DNA from: Membranihabitans marinus
Lineage (GTDB): Bacteria; Bacteroidota; Bacteroidia; Chitinophagales; Saprospiraceae
Direction: 5' to 3'
Length of the DNA stretch: 64,000 nucleotides
Assembly: GCF_021729155.1 (NCBI RefSeq)
Contig: NZ_JAJQYA010000008.1
Coordinates: forward strand, 62,001 to 126,000
A program made the position numbers and the translations under genes. Below, piece after piece: positions 20,801 to 29,532 of this stretch. The notes beneath the pieces were generated by a model, which was given only the letters and a program-made list of their open reading frames with translations, had not been told where the DNA came from and ran no database searches. Every line of letters starts with the position of its first letter. Position 1 is the first letter of the stretch.

Positions 20801-21204
20801 TTGAAATTTGATCGGTTGTCATCCTTCTCTAAGATATCACTGAAGTGCTCAACCATAGAACGCAATGAAGACATCCCTTCTTTATCCAACCTATAGATAA
20901 TAACAAAACGATCTTCAAAAATCTTAAACTGTAATTCTGTCCCCTTAAGTAAGTAATTTAGATCTTCCTCTACCGTATTCCCTTGATCGGAATAATTCAC
21001 TGTGACATCCCGCACCAATGACTTGTCATAGGTAAAATACACATCGTATTTTTCCGTCAATTTTTGTAAGGCATCCGCAAGTTCTATCTCTTGGGATGAA
21101 TAATCGATCTTTTTTCCATAACTATTATCAAGCAGCATTGTACTTAATACTAAACATAGGAGTATCCGCCATATGGACACTCTTTGAAGTAATCCTATTT
21201 CCAT
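17818..21204 (-). CDS. SusC/RagA-family TonB-dependent transporter with signalling domain (module 1)
   Basis: A 1128-residue outer-membrane transporter. After the signal region comes a secretin/TonB N-terminal (STN) signalling domain (about 35-110, with LADALQKLTEKYDVYFTYDK), then a carboxypeptidase-regulatory-like domain (about 158-235, with VLIGVNVLVKGTTNGTSTDF), the EEVVVVGYG segment, a plug (GSVSSVKDSEL to VVMVTTKSG, about 255-365) and the SusC barrel to the final Phe. The STN domain is the part that contacts FecR. This matches the adjacent fecR (26 bp upstream, same strand) and divergent sigma gene, and predicts substrate-triggered trans-envelope signalling. The N-terminal third closely resembles the SusC at 29533-33078; the barrels are far less alike. 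Confidence 0.95.
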   Translation of the reverse strand: MEIGLLQRVSIWRILLCLVLSTMLLDNSYGKKIDYSSQEIELADALQKLTEKYDVYFTYDKSLVRDVTVNYSDQGNTVEEDLNYLLKGTELQFKIFEDRFVIIYRLDKEGMSSLRSMVEHFSDILEKDDNRSNFKPTKSIPIREAWKPKQRELTGLALSVSGTVKDQQGEVLIGVNVLVKGTTNGTSTDFDGRYTLENVNENATLVFSYIGYQTIEIPVDGRREVEVTMISDSELLEEVVVVGYGTVKKSDLTGSVSSVKDSELNLFPTTSAIHALQGKTAGVMVQSTNGEPGGSFKIRVRGSTSINASSNPLFVVDGFVGGVLPPTEDIASMEILKDASATAIYGSRGANGVVMVTTKSGAEGRARFNYNTYYSAQREIDRLELLGAQDFAEYINEARNSDFYDLDNIQTNTDWQDLIFRPGYAQNHQLSMSGGSEKVKYYVSGVYFDQKGVINNSDYDRLSLLTNISFQATNRINIKLNSTIRGTNKDGIPTQTGGIANNSGVVSAAQRFDPNQGILDEDGTYTKSRVGIAAFENPMAILDGRTEENVQDEFQTNLQATVDVFENLTFNSSYGLKVVNSRNGVYNSRITNLGEGNLGQGNLGYTKNKNFITEQYFLFTPDLGSHSRLSLTTGFSFQQFNSESLNASNTGFLSDALGFWNLAAGVNLLPPSSNYTESAIVSGYGRANYSILDKYIFTFTGRYDGASQFSEGNKWSFFPSGAFSWNISKEGFFPQNKLLTNLRLRTSYGLTGNQAISSYQSLSKLSTTYFVYNNGSVSSVRPTAIANKDLTWETTEQVNFGLDGELFEGRLNFVMEYYYKKTRDLLFNVPIPIFSGYQNRLENIGALENKGFEFQLGYKIFTEGFKWDATFNISQNKNKVLKLPSGNDIIFTAAPSAPASVPNSILREGYPVGSFYGFVFEGLYQEGDDFIPGGGFETSPGGEKFADLNNDGVLNSDDRKIIGDPNPDFVWGLNNEMSYKGFSLNLFFQAYVGGDMLNIVRMELDRLSGNSNATIRALDRWTPSNTDTDVPKATSDRAARTSTRFVEDGTYIRLKNISFGYNLPKNALEKLKLNSARIYLSGQNVITFTDYSGVDPEVAFRSSNTNLGLDFGSYPNIKSLTIGLNLGF

Positions 21205-21230
21205 AATGTATTCTATTTATATTCGAAAAA

Positions 21231-22148
21231 TTATCTTAACTCAACAAAATCCTTGTGTTGTATTATTTCTAAATCTGCTGCCAATGCAAAAGCCGTGCTC
21301 GTCACCTCCCAATTGCCATAAGGCAGAGTAAATTCCATTTCCATATCCAATACTGAAGGATTACTCACCCGTATTTCCTTCCCATAGATTTCCTCCATCC
21401 GCTGTATAATAATGGATAACGGCAATCCCGAAAACCGAAGCAGTCCATCCTTCCATGCTACCTCATTCTGAATCTCCACAGACTCCATCACTTCAATCTT
21501 GGCAGAACTCGGATTCACAATGGCTGCCTGACCTGGCCGCATCATTACCACTTCTTCCTTTGACGGTGATGATGGTTCCAACTGTATCGATCCTTCAGAT
21601 AAATAAATCTTATCTTCTGTTATTCGACTATTCACATTGAAAGAGGTACCCAATACGGTTATTTTTGACGATTCTGTCTGTACGACAAATGATCGATCAT
21701 CATAGGTATGAACAATATCAAAATAAGCCTCTCCTTCTAATTCCACCAGTCTAGTATTGCCAGCTAGATCTCCTCGCCACTCTAATCTCGTATTGGCATT
21801 TAAAGCCACCCGACTACTGTCCGGCAAATAGACTTCCATAGTCTCCCCGTTTCCTGTCACATACAATACTGTATTATCTGACCCAAAATAATTGAATACG
21901 AAACTACCAGCTAAAAATATCAGCAGTATGGCTGCTGCCCTCATCATCCATTTAACTCCAAACCTAGATTTGGGAACATTCTTAGATTTTTGATAATAAG
22001 TCAATGCTTCATTGTCCAACAAAGACTTAACTTCATCAGAATGATTAACATCCTCTATGTACTTTAAAAATTCTTGATACTCAGCTTGAGTTAAATTATT
22101 GCTTTTTAACTTATTATACAACTCCGAAAAATCCAATTTATCTTTCAC
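21231..22148 (-). CDS. FecR-family anti-sigma factor (module 1)
   Basis: A 305-residue inner-membrane anti-sigma regulator. The cytoplasmic N-terminus (about 1-65) should hold the sigma factor. One membrane segment follows at about 68-88 (MMRAAAILLIFLAGSFVF). The periplasmic FecR domain (about 95-200, with LPDSSRVALNANTRLEW and the following GEAYFDI) comes next, and a C-terminal DUF4974 domain (LRFSGLPLSIIIQRMEEIYG) interacts with the STN domain in this family. It is transcribed with SusC and divergently from the sigma gene, with 219 bp between start codons. Its closest relative in the window is 33106-34044. Confidence 0.94.
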   Translation of the reverse strand: MKDKLDFSELYNKLKSNNLTQAEYQEFLKYIEDVNHSDEVKSLLDNEALTYYQKSKNVPKSRFGVKWMMRAAAILLIFLAGSFVFNYFGSDNTVLYVTGNGETMEVYLPDSSRVALNANTRLEWRGDLAGNTRLVELEGEAYFDIVHTYDDRSFVVQTESSKITVLGTSFNVNSRITEDKIYLSEGSIQLEPSSPSKEEVVMMRPGQAAIVNPSSAKIEVMESVEIQNEVAWKDGLLRFSGLPLSIIIQRMEEIYGKEIRVSNPSVLDMEMEFTLPYGNWEVTSTAFALAADLEIIQHKDFVELR

Positions 22149-22367
22149 TTCAATAATATTTATCCGTCTATTAAGCCGACTTCACCATCAAGGACGAAAT
22201 TTTAATATCATAGGTCTAATCAAAGTTGATTTTTTTTAAAAAAATTCAGTTCCCCTATTTCTCTGACTAACTTTTCAAATAATTATACCCATCATTTATT
22301 ATTTTACACTATATTCGTTCACTACACCAAAATATACTAAAACAAAACCAGTGCTATTTCATTTAAA

Positions 22368-22907
22368 ATGAAACAAAACAAACTAGAAATATTATTTATT
22401 CAACATAGAAAAGAACTCTATGATTATTTAAGATCCAACCTTAAGTGTTCCGCTCTAGCAGAAGATGTTTTACAAGATATCTTTATTAAAATATTAGCCT
22501 CAAATACCGATATCGACAAGTTAGACCAACCTGCCTCCTACCTCTTCATTATAGCTAGAAATATGGTTATCGATTACTGGCGTAAGGCCGCTGTTGACAA
22601 AAGGGTTCAAGAAGAATTTTGGAACAATATGGAAAAAGAAAGGACGATACAGGAGTTTCCTTTTTTACAACACGACAAAAAAATTCTGCTCAACGAAATC
22701 AATCAAATATTAACCGACCAACAAAAAATTATATTTTCTCTCAATCGCAAGGATGGATACACCTACAACGAGATCGCAGAACAACTCCACCTTTCGAAAT
22801 CTACCGTTAAAAACCATATGGTCTCTGCCCTAAAAAAAATAAGAGCTCATATTCTGGAGAATAAACTATACCCAGCCATTCTTATTTTTCTCTCCTTTCT
22901 ACTTTAA
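22368..22907 (+). CDS. FecI-like ECF sigma-70 factor (module 1)
   Basis: A 179-residue ECF sigma factor. Region 2 contains AEDVLQDIFIKIL and DQPASYLFIIARNMVIDYWR; region 4 contains YNEIAEQLHLSKSTVKNHM, a clear helix-turn-helix. It ends in an unusually hydrophobic tail (LYPAILIFLSFLL), also present in its paralogue. It should direct transcription of the SusC/D operon when released by the divergent FecR. From DQPASYLF onward its DNA is nearly identical to the sigma gene at 34269-34808, while the first about 50 codons are strongly diverged. That points to gene conversion and to possible cross-talk between the two systems. Confidence 0.95.
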   Translation: MKQNKLEILFIQHRKELYDYLRSNLKCSALAEDVLQDIFIKILASNTDIDKLDQPASYLFIIARNMVIDYWRKAAVDKRVQEEFWNNMEKERTIQEFPFLQHDKKILLNEINQILTDQQKIIFSLNRKDGYTYNEIAEQLHLSKSTVKNHMVSALKKIRAHILENKLYPAILIFLSFLL

Positions 22908-23375
22908 TAATCTCAAACCCTCAGTATTACCGACATTTCTATATTCATGTAGGAATAGGCTAGTCCCTTTGAGAAATCCCTTCGTATGAACGATGAAAAT
23001 ACAAGCATCGAAAACCGGTATTAGGTCTACGAAGTGAACGAGTAAAATATGGAATATCCAATGTTCATTTAGAACATTGGGCGAGAGAAGTCAAGACCTC
23101 CATGTCGTGACAATACTACATTAAAAATGACAAAAATTAATTAGTTATTACAGCAATACTTAAATTGTATTTAGGAAGTCGAAGCCAGTGTGCTCCGGTT
23201 GATGAGCACTGCGCTCTGGGTGGCGCCGTTTTAAATCTCATTTAAACATATTGGGACACCCAACACCTTGGGTCTCAATGGGTGGTATTAAAAGTCGCAA
23301 AATCTTGTGTCTCTACATTTATAAATCGAACGTTTACTATTAATATTAAATGTACTTTGTTTACAACCCACTAGG
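22908..23375. other. Convergent intergenic region with hairpin elements
   Basis: No gene is supported in these 468 bp. The first about 90 bp are recognisably related to the sequence following the other sigma gene (34809-34900), for example CGACATTTCTA and GAAATC blocks, so the sigma duplication extends past the stop codon. The middle holds one unit of the modular hairpin family (23033-23085). Further imperfect hairpins lie at about 23187-23212 and about 23249-23281, beside GGGTGG tracts seen in the other elements. The region lies between the 3' ends of two genes, so it is not a promoter region. Confidence 0.6.
23033..23085 (+). repeat. Modular double-hairpin unit, locus A
   Basis: The unit reads AGTGAACGAGTAAA (14-nt spacer, 23033-23046), a small hairpin ATAT-GGA-ATAT (23047-23057), an immediately adjacent 23-nt hairpin with left arm CCAATGTTC and loop ATTTA (23058-23080), then GCGAG. 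It shares spacer, lengths and order with units at 41250 and 42845 onward, but both stems are different sequences, with pairing preserved. It is followed by an ACCTCCATGTCGTGA tract resembling the CCTCCGTGT tract of the other loci. Confidence 0.65.
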
Positions 23376-24596
23376 CTATTTCAACCAATCCTTGTTGGGT
23401 TTATTCCAAAGAATTCTTGAAGCGAACACATTGCCTTCTGCTCCATACGCTTCCTCTCCCTTGCCCATCATCAACTCTGCAGCGGTAATCCAAGTTTCGT
23501 TTTCACTGATATTGGTAATCGCAAAATTCCCTAATCTAGCACCTCTATTGGGAGCAACAACTTTTTCTGTACTTTTCTTTAAAACCATTTTATCTACATC
23601 TACTTCCGCCATAAACAACGGAGCTCGATGGCGAAAAACATGGTCATTATCGGCGCCTCGTCTTGTATAGACCAAATACAAACCATCTGAATGAATAATC
23701 CAATGTTGTTGTGTATTGTAGGTACCTATTTCTTCTCCGTTGTCAAAAGACCAAACTTTGGGTTCTGTAAAATTCAATCCATCATCGCTTACCGTCACAT
23801 AACCATTTTCGTCATTCCGGATAGTCAAATAGTATTTTCCTTTAAACTCAGCAAGAGAGGGTTCAAAATATCCCCGACGAATAGGCAAATCCAATGCATT
23901 ACCAATCTCTTTAAATTCTAAGTTCTCTCCATCATAAGAACATCTAATCACTGATGTAGTATATCGATCCACACCTTTCGCTCTGTAGTATATGGGGAGT
24001 AAAACATCACCATTAGGTAAATCCACTCGTTGATCTGCGCAAGCACCTGAATCATAAAATTGAGGCTCTGGTGGCATTTCCACTGATTTCCATTTATTCC
24101 AACTCATCGTTTCCTCATCATAAGTGGCATAAATAGTAGATCGCAATCCACTAACCAATGTCTTGTCTCTATAGCGAACAGTATGAGCGGTACCCAATAA
24201 ACTTTGTGTCTTCTCGTGCCATTTTAGTGTGAAATTGCAAATTCCAACATCCAAATTACCTGGTTCACTTCTATATATAAATGCATTTTGGGGATCCTCT
24301 AATTCTGTCCAACTTTGACCTTTATCCAAACTATAGCTCGATACTACTGATTTAAAAACATCAGATCTCCCTTTTAACCATTCTTGAATAGCCAATACAT
24401 ATTTCGGCTCCTTCCCTGGAATCACACCTACAGAAGGATAAAACCATGTCGTAGAATCTGTATGACCTTGTAAAAGAGTATCTATATCGATTGAATAATC
24501 CAAACTTAAATCCTTCGACTCCCCCTCCTTGTTTTCGGAAGAATTACACTGAAATAATATTAATAAAAAGAAAACATAATAGATTTTCAATTTCAT
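23376..24596 (-). CDS. BNR/sialidase-like beta-propeller lipoprotein, copy 2
   Basis: A 406-residue exported lipoprotein (lipobox LFQC near residue 17). It has beta-propeller features, including a clear Asp-box SLDKGQSWT near residue 95 and blades such as NDENGYVTVSDDGLNF. Conserved charged clusters (GACADQRVDLPNGDVLLPIYY, RRGADNDHVFRHRAPLF) resemble the active face of exo-acting propeller enzymes. Sialidase-like propellers in PULs include rhamnosidases and rhamnose-glucuronate or ulvan lyases, so a function on uronate/deoxysugar linkages is plausible but unproven. It is a tandem duplicate of 24794-26014 with high identity throughout. A 197-bp gap separates them. Confidence 0.8.
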   Translation of the reverse strand: MKLKIYYVFFLLILFQCNSSENKEGESKDLSLDYSIDIDTLLQGHTDSTTWFYPSVGVIPGKEPKYVLAIQEWLKGRSDVFKSVVSSYSLDKGQSWTELEDPQNAFIYRSEPGNLDVGICNFTLKWHEKTQSLLGTAHTVRYRDKTLVSGLRSTIYATYDEETMSWNKWKSVEMPPEPQFYDSGACADQRVDLPNGDVLLPIYYRAKGVDRYTTSVIRCSYDGENLEFKEIGNALDLPIRRGYFEPSLAEFKGKYYLTIRNDENGYVTVSDDGLNFTEPKVWSFDNGEEIGTYNTQQHWIIHSDGLYLVYTRRGADNDHVFRHRAPLFMAEVDVDKMVLKKSTEKVVAPNRGARLGNFAITNISENETWITAAELMMGKGEEAYGAEGNVFASRILWNKPNKDWLK

Positions 24597-24715
24597 ACCT
24601 CTTTTATTTTCACTTATAATAGAATCAAAATATTGAACACATTACTATTCATAACGGAATGTATATTCAGATTTCAAAACCCCAATCTTCATTGGCGAAT
24701 GATGTCTAGTAATAA

Positions 24716-24729
24716 ATGTAAGCTTACAT
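24716..24729. promoter_or_regulatory. 14-bp perfect palindrome between the BNR genes
   Basis: ATGTAAGCTTACAT is an exact palindrome in the 197-bp gap between the tandem BNR genes, about 120 bp upstream of the second gene's start. It could be an operator for a dimeric regulator. Just beside it (24682-24695) is CCAAT-CTTC-ATTGG followed by CGAATGATG, which looks like a decayed relic of the hairpin repeat family. There is no direct evidence of function. Confidence 0.3.
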
Positions 24730-24793
24730 AAATGGTCTCTCAACTATCTATCCTCTTTGGATGTAACAATATTAACAAATGTCATCCACATTG

Positions 24794-26014
24794 CTAATTC
24801 ATCCAATCTTTATTGGGTTTATTCCATAGGATTTTTGCGGCATAAACATTTCCCTCAGCTCCATACTTTTCCTCGCCTTTACCCATCATTAGTTCAGCAG
24901 CAGTAACCCAAGTTTCATTTTCATTAATATTGGCAATTGAAAAATTTCCCAATAAAGCTCCTCGATTTGGAATAACGATCTTTTCAGTCTCCTTCTTCAA
25001 CACCATCTTTTCTACATCGACTTCGGCAATAAATAAGGGAGCTCGATGCCTAATCACATGATCATTATCAGCCCCACGTCTCGTGTATACCAAATACAAA
25101 CCATCAGAGTGAACAATCCAATGTTGCTGAGTATTGTAAGTACCTATTTCTTTTCCGTTATCAAAGTGCCAAATCACTGGTTCAGAAAAATTCAATCCAT
25201 CTTCGCTAACAGCCACATAGCCATTTTCATCATTGCGAATAGTTAAATAATATTTGCCTTTGTAAAACGCAATAGAAGGCTCAAAGAATCCTCGTCGAAT
25301 ATTCAAATCAAGAGCGTTTCCAATTTCCTTAAATACTAAATCTTCACCGTCATAAGAACATCGTATTACCGAACTAGTGTATCGATCCACTCCTTTCGCC
25401 CTATAGTAAATGGGGAGTAAAACATCTCCATTAGGTAAATCTACTCGTTGATCCGCACAAGCGCCCGAATCATAAAACTTAGGATCATTTGGCATCTCCA
25501 AGGATTTCCATTTATTCCAGCTCATGGTTGTTTCATCATAAGTCGCCCAAATGGTAGATCGCAGTCCCGATACCAAAGATTTTTCACGGTACCGAACCGT
25601 ATGGGCAGTACCCAATAAGGACTTGGTTTTCTTATGCCATTTTAGGGTAAAATTACAAATGCCAACATCTATATTATCACTCTCACTCCTATAAGTAAAT
25701 GCACTTTGGGGATCTTCTAATTCGGTCCAGCTTTGACCTTTATCCAAACTATAACTCGATACGACCGGACTAAAAACATCGGATCGACCTTTAAACCATT
25801 CTTGAATGGCAAAAACAAAAATAGGTTGATTATTGGGGATTACGCCCACTGATGGGTAGAACCAAGTTGAGGAATCCGTATGGCCTTGTATAAGCGTATC
25901 TATATCAATTGAGTATTCGAGCACCATATCAGATCCTCCACTCTCTGAAGTGTCAGGGGACTTACACTGAAGAATCGTAACCAGTATAAGAATTGAGTAA
26001 ATAAAAAATTTCAT
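24794..26014 (-). CDS. BNR/sialidase-like beta-propeller lipoprotein, copy 1
   Basis: A 406-residue exported lipoprotein (lipobox ILQC, Cys17) with the same domain plan as its tandem copy downstream. It has the Asp-box SLDKGQSWTELEDP, the ACADQRVDLPNGDVLLPIYY segment and the C-terminal ELMMGKGEEKYGAEGNV. It begins 21 bp after the TIM-barrel gene and is therefore firmly in the module 2 operon. Differences from copy 2 are spread evenly and concentrate in the N-terminal lipoprotein linker, so both copies look functional rather than one decaying. The reaction is unassigned; an exo-hydrolase or lyase on the non-reducing end is the most likely class. Confidence 0.8.
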   Translation of the reverse strand: MKFFIYSILILVTILQCKSPDTSESGGSDMVLEYSIDIDTLIQGHTDSSTWFYPSVGVIPNNQPIFVFAIQEWFKGRSDVFSPVVSSYSLDKGQSWTELEDPQSAFTYRSESDNIDVGICNFTLKWHKKTKSLLGTAHTVRYREKSLVSGLRSTIWATYDETTMSWNKWKSLEMPNDPKFYDSGACADQRVDLPNGDVLLPIYYRAKGVDRYTSSVIRCSYDGEDLVFKEIGNALDLNIRRGFFEPSIAFYKGKYYLTIRNDENGYVAVSEDGLNFSEPVIWHFDNGKEIGTYNTQQHWIVHSDGLYLVYTRRGADNDHVIRHRAPLFIAEVDVEKMVLKKETEKIVIPNRGALLGNFSIANINENETWVTAAELMMGKGEEKYGAEGNVYAAKILWNKPNKDWMN

Positions 26015-26035
26015 ATTTAATATTTTGAGATCGTC

Positions 26036-27715
26036 CTAATCCCCTTGACAGAACTGTATCAATGATCTCATTTCCAAATCTTCTGTATCTCTACAGAAAA
26101 ACAGAGCTAGATCTCTTATTTTTGCATCTCGGTTAGCTGCACCCGTATACTGTAGTTCAATATTGTTTTTACCTGCTTTCAAGTCGGCTTGATTTACTTT
26201 ATACAAGGAAATCCCATCAGTAGATGATTTGACAAATTCTATGGAATTGCCGTTTATTGCTATCTCCAATTTGTTGGGATCGGCGTTTTCAGTATAAACT
26301 ATAGCATATGTCACGGACTGAGTAGATTCGTCTCCCAATTCTATGTTCAGCTCCATTTTTTGCTGATTTAAATCCTTATACTTTCCTTTACTCGGTGATA
26401 AAATAGGCAGTTTGAAAAAGTCATTCCCTCCCTTCAGATATCTGTCCGCAGTGTAATCTCTATAGGTTACGAAGTACAAATTGTTTGTATTCTGAAGTTT
26501 ACTTGGCGTCCCAATTTGGGACAGGTATTTCACCCGAGTATTGTATTCATTGAAAGAATAGATTCCATCTATGCCAGCTTCCCATGCTGCTGCAGCGCGT
26601 GCTCTAAAGACTGCATTTTGTTGTCTTTTTAGCAATGGATGTTCATCCAATACTCTCGATTCACTTAAACCCGCGTATATTTTGACTTTCTTATCATCTC
26701 CCAAACGAGCGAAATCCTCCCAATATTCCAATCTAAAATAACAGGATCCAACCACAATATCAACCAGTTCTTCATCTATCCATCTTTGATAATCAGCCCC
26801 AGCTTTTTTGGCATATTCAGCAGAAGTGGGTACACGAATCAACACCAAAATGGGGCGACCTCGTTTCATCCCGGCTTCTTCTGTAACCGTTCTTATTTCC
26901 CGAACCATTTCAGTTAATAAATCCAGTTGTTTTTGGGAAGCAACTCCTCCACGGCCAACAGACTCGAATAATTCAAAATGTCTTAAGAAGTCAAGTTCAA
27001 CTCCATCCACAGGATAATTATCGCAAACTTCTTTAAAGAATTGAACGCATAAATCTCTAACTTCTTTGTGATCGAAATTCAGTGAACTCCATCTACCATT
27101 CGGCAATCTCTCACCTATTTTTCCAAATAAATATTCTGGATTATTTTCTTTGAATTCAGTCCACAATAAATAGGGTTTATCTTTTCGATGACTCGCATCA
27201 TGGGTATCATTCATTCTATTGGAAAAGAAAAATTCAAAATCATGTAAATCGGCAAAATTTGAATTAATTTCCAGAGGATCTGTTCCCTTGGCGATCATTT
27301 CCGCTGTTAAATTCCTAGAGTCTTCATGGATACCATAATCAAAACCATTTTTGGAAAACACTTCTCCAACTTTGGTATTATAGGTAAAATTACCAAAACC
27401 AGAAGCTGTAGGACAAAAGGAAATGGTAGTTACATCTGTACCGATCAGACCGTCTGTTCTTTTATCCAAATAATTTTCAGCAGTATACAATTCTTTTGTT
27501 GGAAAATATATCACATCGCAACCATCATTATTATGAATAAGTGGTCTAGGCTGATTGAGTTTTTCATCCCTTTGTTCTCGATAAGCTTCTATATCAGATA
27601 TTGTAGATCTATTGTTTTTATCGGCACTTGTACAAGACATCAAACAAGTGAGTCCAAATAAACCATACATGGCTATATAATTCCTCCAAACCAACAATAA
27701 ATCTACATATCTCAT
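26036..27715 (-). CDS. Putative TIM-barrel glycosidase (GHL10-like), exported
   Basis: A 559-residue protein with an N-terminal hydrophobic stretch ending CLMSC, so probably a lipoprotein. A start at 27670 (MYGLFGLTCLMSC) is an alternative. The central region has glycosidase-type TIM-barrel marks: a strand ending DGVELDFLRHFELF (about 240), the strand GRPILVLIRVP, then DIVVGSCYFRLEYW and KVKIYAGLSES; the E-x-D pair is a candidate catalytic site. The last about 100 residues form a beta-sandwich (KMELNIELGDESTQSVTYAI). This resembles uncharacterised GH10-like families. It lies 27 bp after SusD, so it is likely the module's first backbone-acting enzyme, but specificity is unknown. Confidence 0.65.
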   Translation of the reverse strand: MRYVDLLLVWRNYIAMYGLFGLTCLMSCTSADKNNRSTISDIEAYREQRDEKLNQPRPLIHNNDGCDVIYFPTKELYTAENYLDKRTDGLIGTDVTTISFCPTASGFGNFTYNTKVGEVFSKNGFDYGIHEDSRNLTAEMIAKGTDPLEINSNFADLHDFEFFFSNRMNDTHDASHRKDKPYLLWTEFKENNPEYLFGKIGERLPNGRWSSLNFDHKEVRDLCVQFFKEVCDNYPVDGVELDFLRHFELFESVGRGGVASQKQLDLLTEMVREIRTVTEEAGMKRGRPILVLIRVPTSAEYAKKAGADYQRWIDEELVDIVVGSCYFRLEYWEDFARLGDDKKVKIYAGLSESRVLDEHPLLKRQQNAVFRARAAAAWEAGIDGIYSFNEYNTRVKYLSQIGTPSKLQNTNNLYFVTYRDYTADRYLKGGNDFFKLPILSPSKGKYKDLNQQKMELNIELGDESTQSVTYAIVYTENADPNKLEIAINGNSIEFVKSSTDGISLYKVNQADLKAGKNNIELQYTGAANRDAKIRDLALFFCRDTEDLEMRSLIQFCQGD

Positions 27716-27742
27716 AATATTATATTAAATGATCATTCTATT

Positions 27743-29512
27743 TTACCAACCTGGATTTTGACCTAAATTAGGATTCTGAGATCTAGCACTCACTGGTATA
27801 GGCCATAAATAATGTTTTTCTTCAAAAACTGGATTTTCAAAATCACTACCTTTATTAGGTATAATGTATTCAATACCAGATTCTGGCTCAACGGCATAGT
27901 CTAGTTGGGTTGTATTGCCTGGATCAATTTTAGTTCGATTGGCTTCATCCCATCGAATACCATAATCGATTTTCTGCATTTTCTGTCCTTGCTTCCATCG
28001 ACGGATATCGTCAAATCTGAATCCTTCCGCAAACAATTCCACTCTGCGCTCTCTTCTGATCTCTACGATTAGAGGAGAGACACCATCATCTACATATCTA
28101 GGATCCACGGGAATATTGGCAAGATCCATGTGAGGCATACCGACTCTGTCTCTTAGCAGATTGATACTTTTATCCAAATCTGCTTGGGATATGGTTCCAA
28201 GTTCAGCTTTGGCTTCAGCATAATTCATCAAAACTTCTCCGTACCTAAGTACCACACAAGGCGTATATCCATCGTGGAAAAATACATTCTGTTCCTGATT
28301 GACATGTTTCACTTGATGATAACCCGTTAAAGAAACCCAGTCCCCTGTCATACCAAGTAAATTTGGTATTTGTGCATCAGTTCCTCCCAATCCTGCATAA
28401 TTATAATAATCAACATCATCTGGGTGAAGTACTGTCTGTCTAAGTCTAGGATCTCTATTCTCAAACACTTTTTCGAAGTCACTATCACCTTGATAAAGAT
28501 CTGACATCGTAATAGGCTGTCCATCAATACATAAATAATCCTCTACCATATTCTTGGTTGCATTAGATACGTAATAATAAATCTGCCAAGAATTGGCAAC
28601 GACACCTTGCTCATAACGTCTCCAATACATAACTTCATCCACTCCCTCTAAATTCGATTTCTGGAAAATAGCATTGTAGTCATGTAAAGGATCTCCTGTA
28701 GAATACAATTGATAAGGTCCGTTTTCAATAACTTCATTGGCTGCATTAGCCGCCTCCGTTAACCACATTTCGGCATTACTTCCACCATGGTATTTTCTCC
28801 AAGTCCCTTCAAAAAGACATATTCTGGATTTAATCAACAAGGCTGCCCATCGATTGAGCCTTCCAGGTGCACCTCCATCTCCCCAGTCGTCCGGCAAATT
28901 TGAAGTAGCAAAATTGAGATCTTCTAACACTTTGGCCATGACTTCTTCTCGGGGAGTCCTCGAATCGAATAGTTCTTCTGAAGTAATATTCAATTCTTCT
29001 TCTATCCAAGGATAATCGCCATATAGAGACACTTTATCAGCGACAACCCAAGCTCTAAACAGTCTAGCTTCGCCTTTGTATTGATCGATGGTTTGCTGTG
29101 GAATATCCGCTTTATCATAATTGGCCAATCCTATGTTGATAGATCGTACAAACGAAAAACAAGTGTTGTTCCAACCAAATGAAATCGGATTGTTTTCCGA
29201 AGTGATCTGACCAGATCTGATGATTACATGATTGGGATTAAAGGAAAGAGATCTAACATCATTATCCGTCATACCATCTAAAGAATACTGACCATTTCTA
29301 TTGGCTCCCTCGTGATTGCCATTCAACAAGCGCATGGCATTTGATTTGGCAAAATTGTAAAAATTATTATTGTAAACGATGAGATCATTTTCTGAATTCC
29401 AAAAGGTCTCGTTAGAGACACTGGTCAATGGAAATCGATCCAAGGCATCATCATTACAACTCGTTGCGAAAAAAATAAATATCGCAATATATTTTAAAAC
29501 TATATTTTTCAT
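27743..29512 (-). CDS. SusD/RagB-family glycan-binding lipoprotein (module 2)
   Basis: A 589-residue SusD-like lipoprotein with lipobox FATSC (Cys19). The SusD helical core is visible in KGEARLFRAWVVADKVSLYGDYPWIEEE and in the C-terminal RRERRVELFAEGFRFDDIRRWKQGQK. It ends in the family's YLWPIPVSARSQNPNLGQNPGW pattern. It is longer than the module 1 SusD (504) and shorter than the third one. It follows its SusC by 20 bp, and the putative TIM-barrel glycosidase follows 27 bp later. It should bind the module's oligosaccharide at the cell surface. Confidence 0.95.
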   Translation of the reverse strand: MKNIVLKYIAIFIFFATSCNDDALDRFPLTSVSNETFWNSENDLIVYNNNFYNFAKSNAMRLLNGNHEGANRNGQYSLDGMTDNDVRSLSFNPNHVIIRSGQITSENNPISFGWNNTCFSFVRSINIGLANYDKADIPQQTIDQYKGEARLFRAWVVADKVSLYGDYPWIEEELNITSEELFDSRTPREEVMAKVLEDLNFATSNLPDDWGDGGAPGRLNRWAALLIKSRICLFEGTWRKYHGGSNAEMWLTEAANAANEVIENGPYQLYSTGDPLHDYNAIFQKSNLEGVDEVMYWRRYEQGVVANSWQIYYYVSNATKNMVEDYLCIDGQPITMSDLYQGDSDFEKVFENRDPRLRQTVLHPDDVDYYNYAGLGGTDAQIPNLLGMTGDWVSLTGYHQVKHVNQEQNVFFHDGYTPCVVLRYGEVLMNYAEAKAELGTISQADLDKSINLLRDRVGMPHMDLANIPVDPRYVDDGVSPLIVEIRRERRVELFAEGFRFDDIRRWKQGQKMQKIDYGIRWDEANRTKIDPGNTTQLDYAVEPESGIEYIIPNKGSDFENPVFEEKHYLWPIPVSARSQNPNLGQNPGW

Positions 29513-29532
29513 GTTATTCTTGTTTTTTGAGA

